Positions 5,025-6,175 of a DNA stretch of 6,175 nt are shown in pieces; position 1 is the stretch's first letter, and the number at the start of each line of letters is the position of its first letter. Below the pieces are notes generated by a model. It did not search any database. It was not told the origin of the DNA and was given only the letters and a program-made list of their open reading frames with translations. This stretch comes from Candidatus Krumholzibacteriia bacterium (GTDB lineage: Bacteria; Krumholzibacteriota; Krumholzibacteriia; LZORAL124-64-63), in NCBI GenBank assembly GCA_029935695.1, contig JAOZJV010000235.1:1-6175 (forward strand), in the 5' to 3' direction. The position numbers and the translations under genes are program-made.

Positions 5025-6175
5025 TTATTTTTCTGCGGCGGCCACTTCCGCGAAATCAGCATAACGGGCAAATAACCCCTGGATTTCTCGGAGGAAAGCA
5101 TGCCTCAGGGATTTCAGCTCCTGATCTTCGGCATTGACCCGCACTTTTTCGAAATATTCATCGATGGCCGGCCCAAGCCCGGAAAGCAAGGCAAACACCT
5201 GATCATAGTCGTGTGCAGCCTCAGACTCGGTGAGCCCTGCCGCAACCGTAGACACCTTCTGAAGCAGCTGCAACTCCACCGGATCGGGCATTTGTTGGAA
5301 ATCTTCGCCGCCGGACCCACTGCCGCCGTTGCTCCAACGCTCCAGACAGTCATTCAGCTCAGAAAACTCAAGCACCCCTCCCTTGAGAATATTCCGGCAC
5401 CTCTTGAATCCGGTAGCCAGCAGCTGAAAATCATCCCGGTCACGATAATTGGTCAGGGCATCCACCCAGTCCAGGGCATCGACGGGATCTCGCCAACGCA
5501 CGGGAATAACGGCCCGCACCACATCGGCATCACGTTCCTGATTTTCCATGAAAAATCCGGAAAGGCGGGTTTTCACGAATTCACGGATTCCAGCGCCCGC
5601 TTCCGCCGAATCCTGGTCTTTGGCATAGATTGCCACCTGCCCCAGGGCATATTCCAAGGCAAGTTCCAGATTAATATGAACTTTTTCAGCCAGCAGGATC
5701 CGCAAAATGGCCAACACATGCCTGCGCAGGGCATACGGATCCTTTGCACCCGTGGGCACAAAGCCCGCCAGCCAGCAACCTGCCACATTGTCAAGACGAT
5801 CGGCCACCGAAAGAATGGCACTGATTCTCTGAGCGGGCAGATCGCTCACCGCAGACCGGGGCAGGAAATGTTCTTCAATGGCCTTGCACACATCATCCGG
5901 TTCGCCAGCCAAAGCGGCATACCGCGCGCCGATGAAGCCCTCCAGCTTGGTGAACTCCTTGCCATCCTTGATCATTTCGCTGACCAGATCGCTCTTGCAA
6001 ATCATGGCAGCCCTGTCCAGAGCACCTTTTTGCTCCACCGCACCAGCCATGCCATTGTTCCAAAGCCAATGACTCAGTCCGGAAATACGCCGGGTTTTAT
6101 CCAGCACACTGCCAAATCCTTCCAACCAGGTCACAGTGCCCAGCATCTCTGTTCTTTCATCAGGAGTTTTTTTCT
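5025..6175 (-). CDS. glyS: Glycyl-tRNA synthetase beta subunit, C-terminal part (5' end outside window)
   Basis: GlyS is the beta subunit of the bacterial alpha2-beta2 glycyl-tRNA synthetase, a cytoplasmic enzyme charging tRNA-Gly; beta contributes tRNA recognition. The visible 382 codons end at TAA 5027-5025. The frame is open through the right edge, so the ATG at 6146-6144 is internal: nine further in-frame codons upstream (KKTPDERTE) continue family-like sequence. Full GlyS is about 690 residues, so slightly more than half is seen. Matches to remembered E. coli GlyS, numbered from the first full codon: LGTVTWLEGFGSVLDKTRRI (11-30, the GT...DKT.RI block), ICKSDLVSEM (58-67), LEGFIGARYA (77-86), SVADRLDNVAG (122-132) and the hallmark GAKDPYALRR (142-151). 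The C-terminal helical anticodon-binding region follows, with FKRCRNILK at 256-264. A glycine/serine-rich insert (280-289) interrupts the last domain. glyQ is probably upstream, outside the window. Confidence 0.96.
   Translation of the reverse strand, partial: KKTPDERTEMLGTVTWLEGFGSVLDKTRRISGLSHWLWNNGMAGAVEQKGALDRAAMICKSDLVSEMIKDGKEFTKLEGFIGARYAALAGEPDDVCKAIEEHFLPRSAVSDLPAQRISAILSVADRLDNVAGCWLAGFVPTGAKDPYALRRHVLAILRILLAEKVHINLELALEYALGQVAIYAKDQDSAEAGAGIREFVKTRLSGFFMENQERDADVVRAVIPVRWRDPVDALDWVDALTNYRDRDDFQLLATGFKRCRNILKGGVLEFSELNDCLERWSNGGSGSGGEDFQQMPDPVELQLLQKVSTVAAGLTESEAAHDYDQVFALLSGLGPAIDEYFEKVRVNAEDQELKSLRHAFLREIQGLFARYADFAEVAAAEK

Noticed and set aside
5878..6072. A 64-codon plus-strand frame inside glyS
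   Set aside because: It is antisense to conserved GlyS coding sequence, without a ribosome-binding site or recognisable product.
6144..6146. ATG at 6146 as the start of a complete 373-residue gene
   Set aside because: The frame continues upstream to the window edge with GlyS-like sequence, and the motifs present are those of the C-terminal half of GlyS. The gene is cut by the window rather than short.

Overview
The window looks like ordinary chromosomal DNA from an uncultured-type Gram-negative bacterium of the wider FCB superphylum. Candidate lineages such as Krumholzibacteriota or Eisenbacteria are my best guess. The evidence is (i) a large secreted protein ending in a YPNPFNP-type, FlgD-like/T9SS-type-A-like C-terminal domain, (ii) a lipoprotein built of the beta-sandwich modules common in those groups, and (iii) a separate beta subunit of glycyl-tRNA synthetase. 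As far as I know Bacteroidetes usually have the single-chain enzyme instead, which argues against that phylum. The taxonomic call is inference; no marker here fixes it.

All three genes lie on the minus strand, so they read from right to left. From 6175 down to 5025 is the 3' part of glyS, whose 5' part lies outside the window. It ends in a strong 15-bp hairpin terminator (4967-5001). A 400-bp gap (4625-5024) follows, with two candidate sigma70 promoters and a long leader. The leader holds a perfect but start-less Shine-Dalgarno 9-mer and a small hairpin. The gap leads into a 1005-residue secreted protein (1607-4624), which has its own terminator (1541-1571). A second gap (1300-1606) contains a good TTGACA/TATATT promoter and a roughly 135-nt leader for a lipoprotein gene that runs off the left edge (1-1299).

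The genes appear to be transcribed independently: terminators separate them, and each of the two downstream genes has its own candidate promoter. Functionally, glyS is translation housekeeping, while the other two encode envelope or exported proteins of unknown role. Strong codon bias in the large gene (no TTA, CTA or TCA codon in its first 968 codons) suggests it is highly expressed.

I see no mobile element, CRISPR array, tRNA or rRNA, and no clear new defence or biosynthetic system. The most interesting points are the leader of the large secreted gene, the nearly lysine-free acidic body of its product, and its central module of unknown function.
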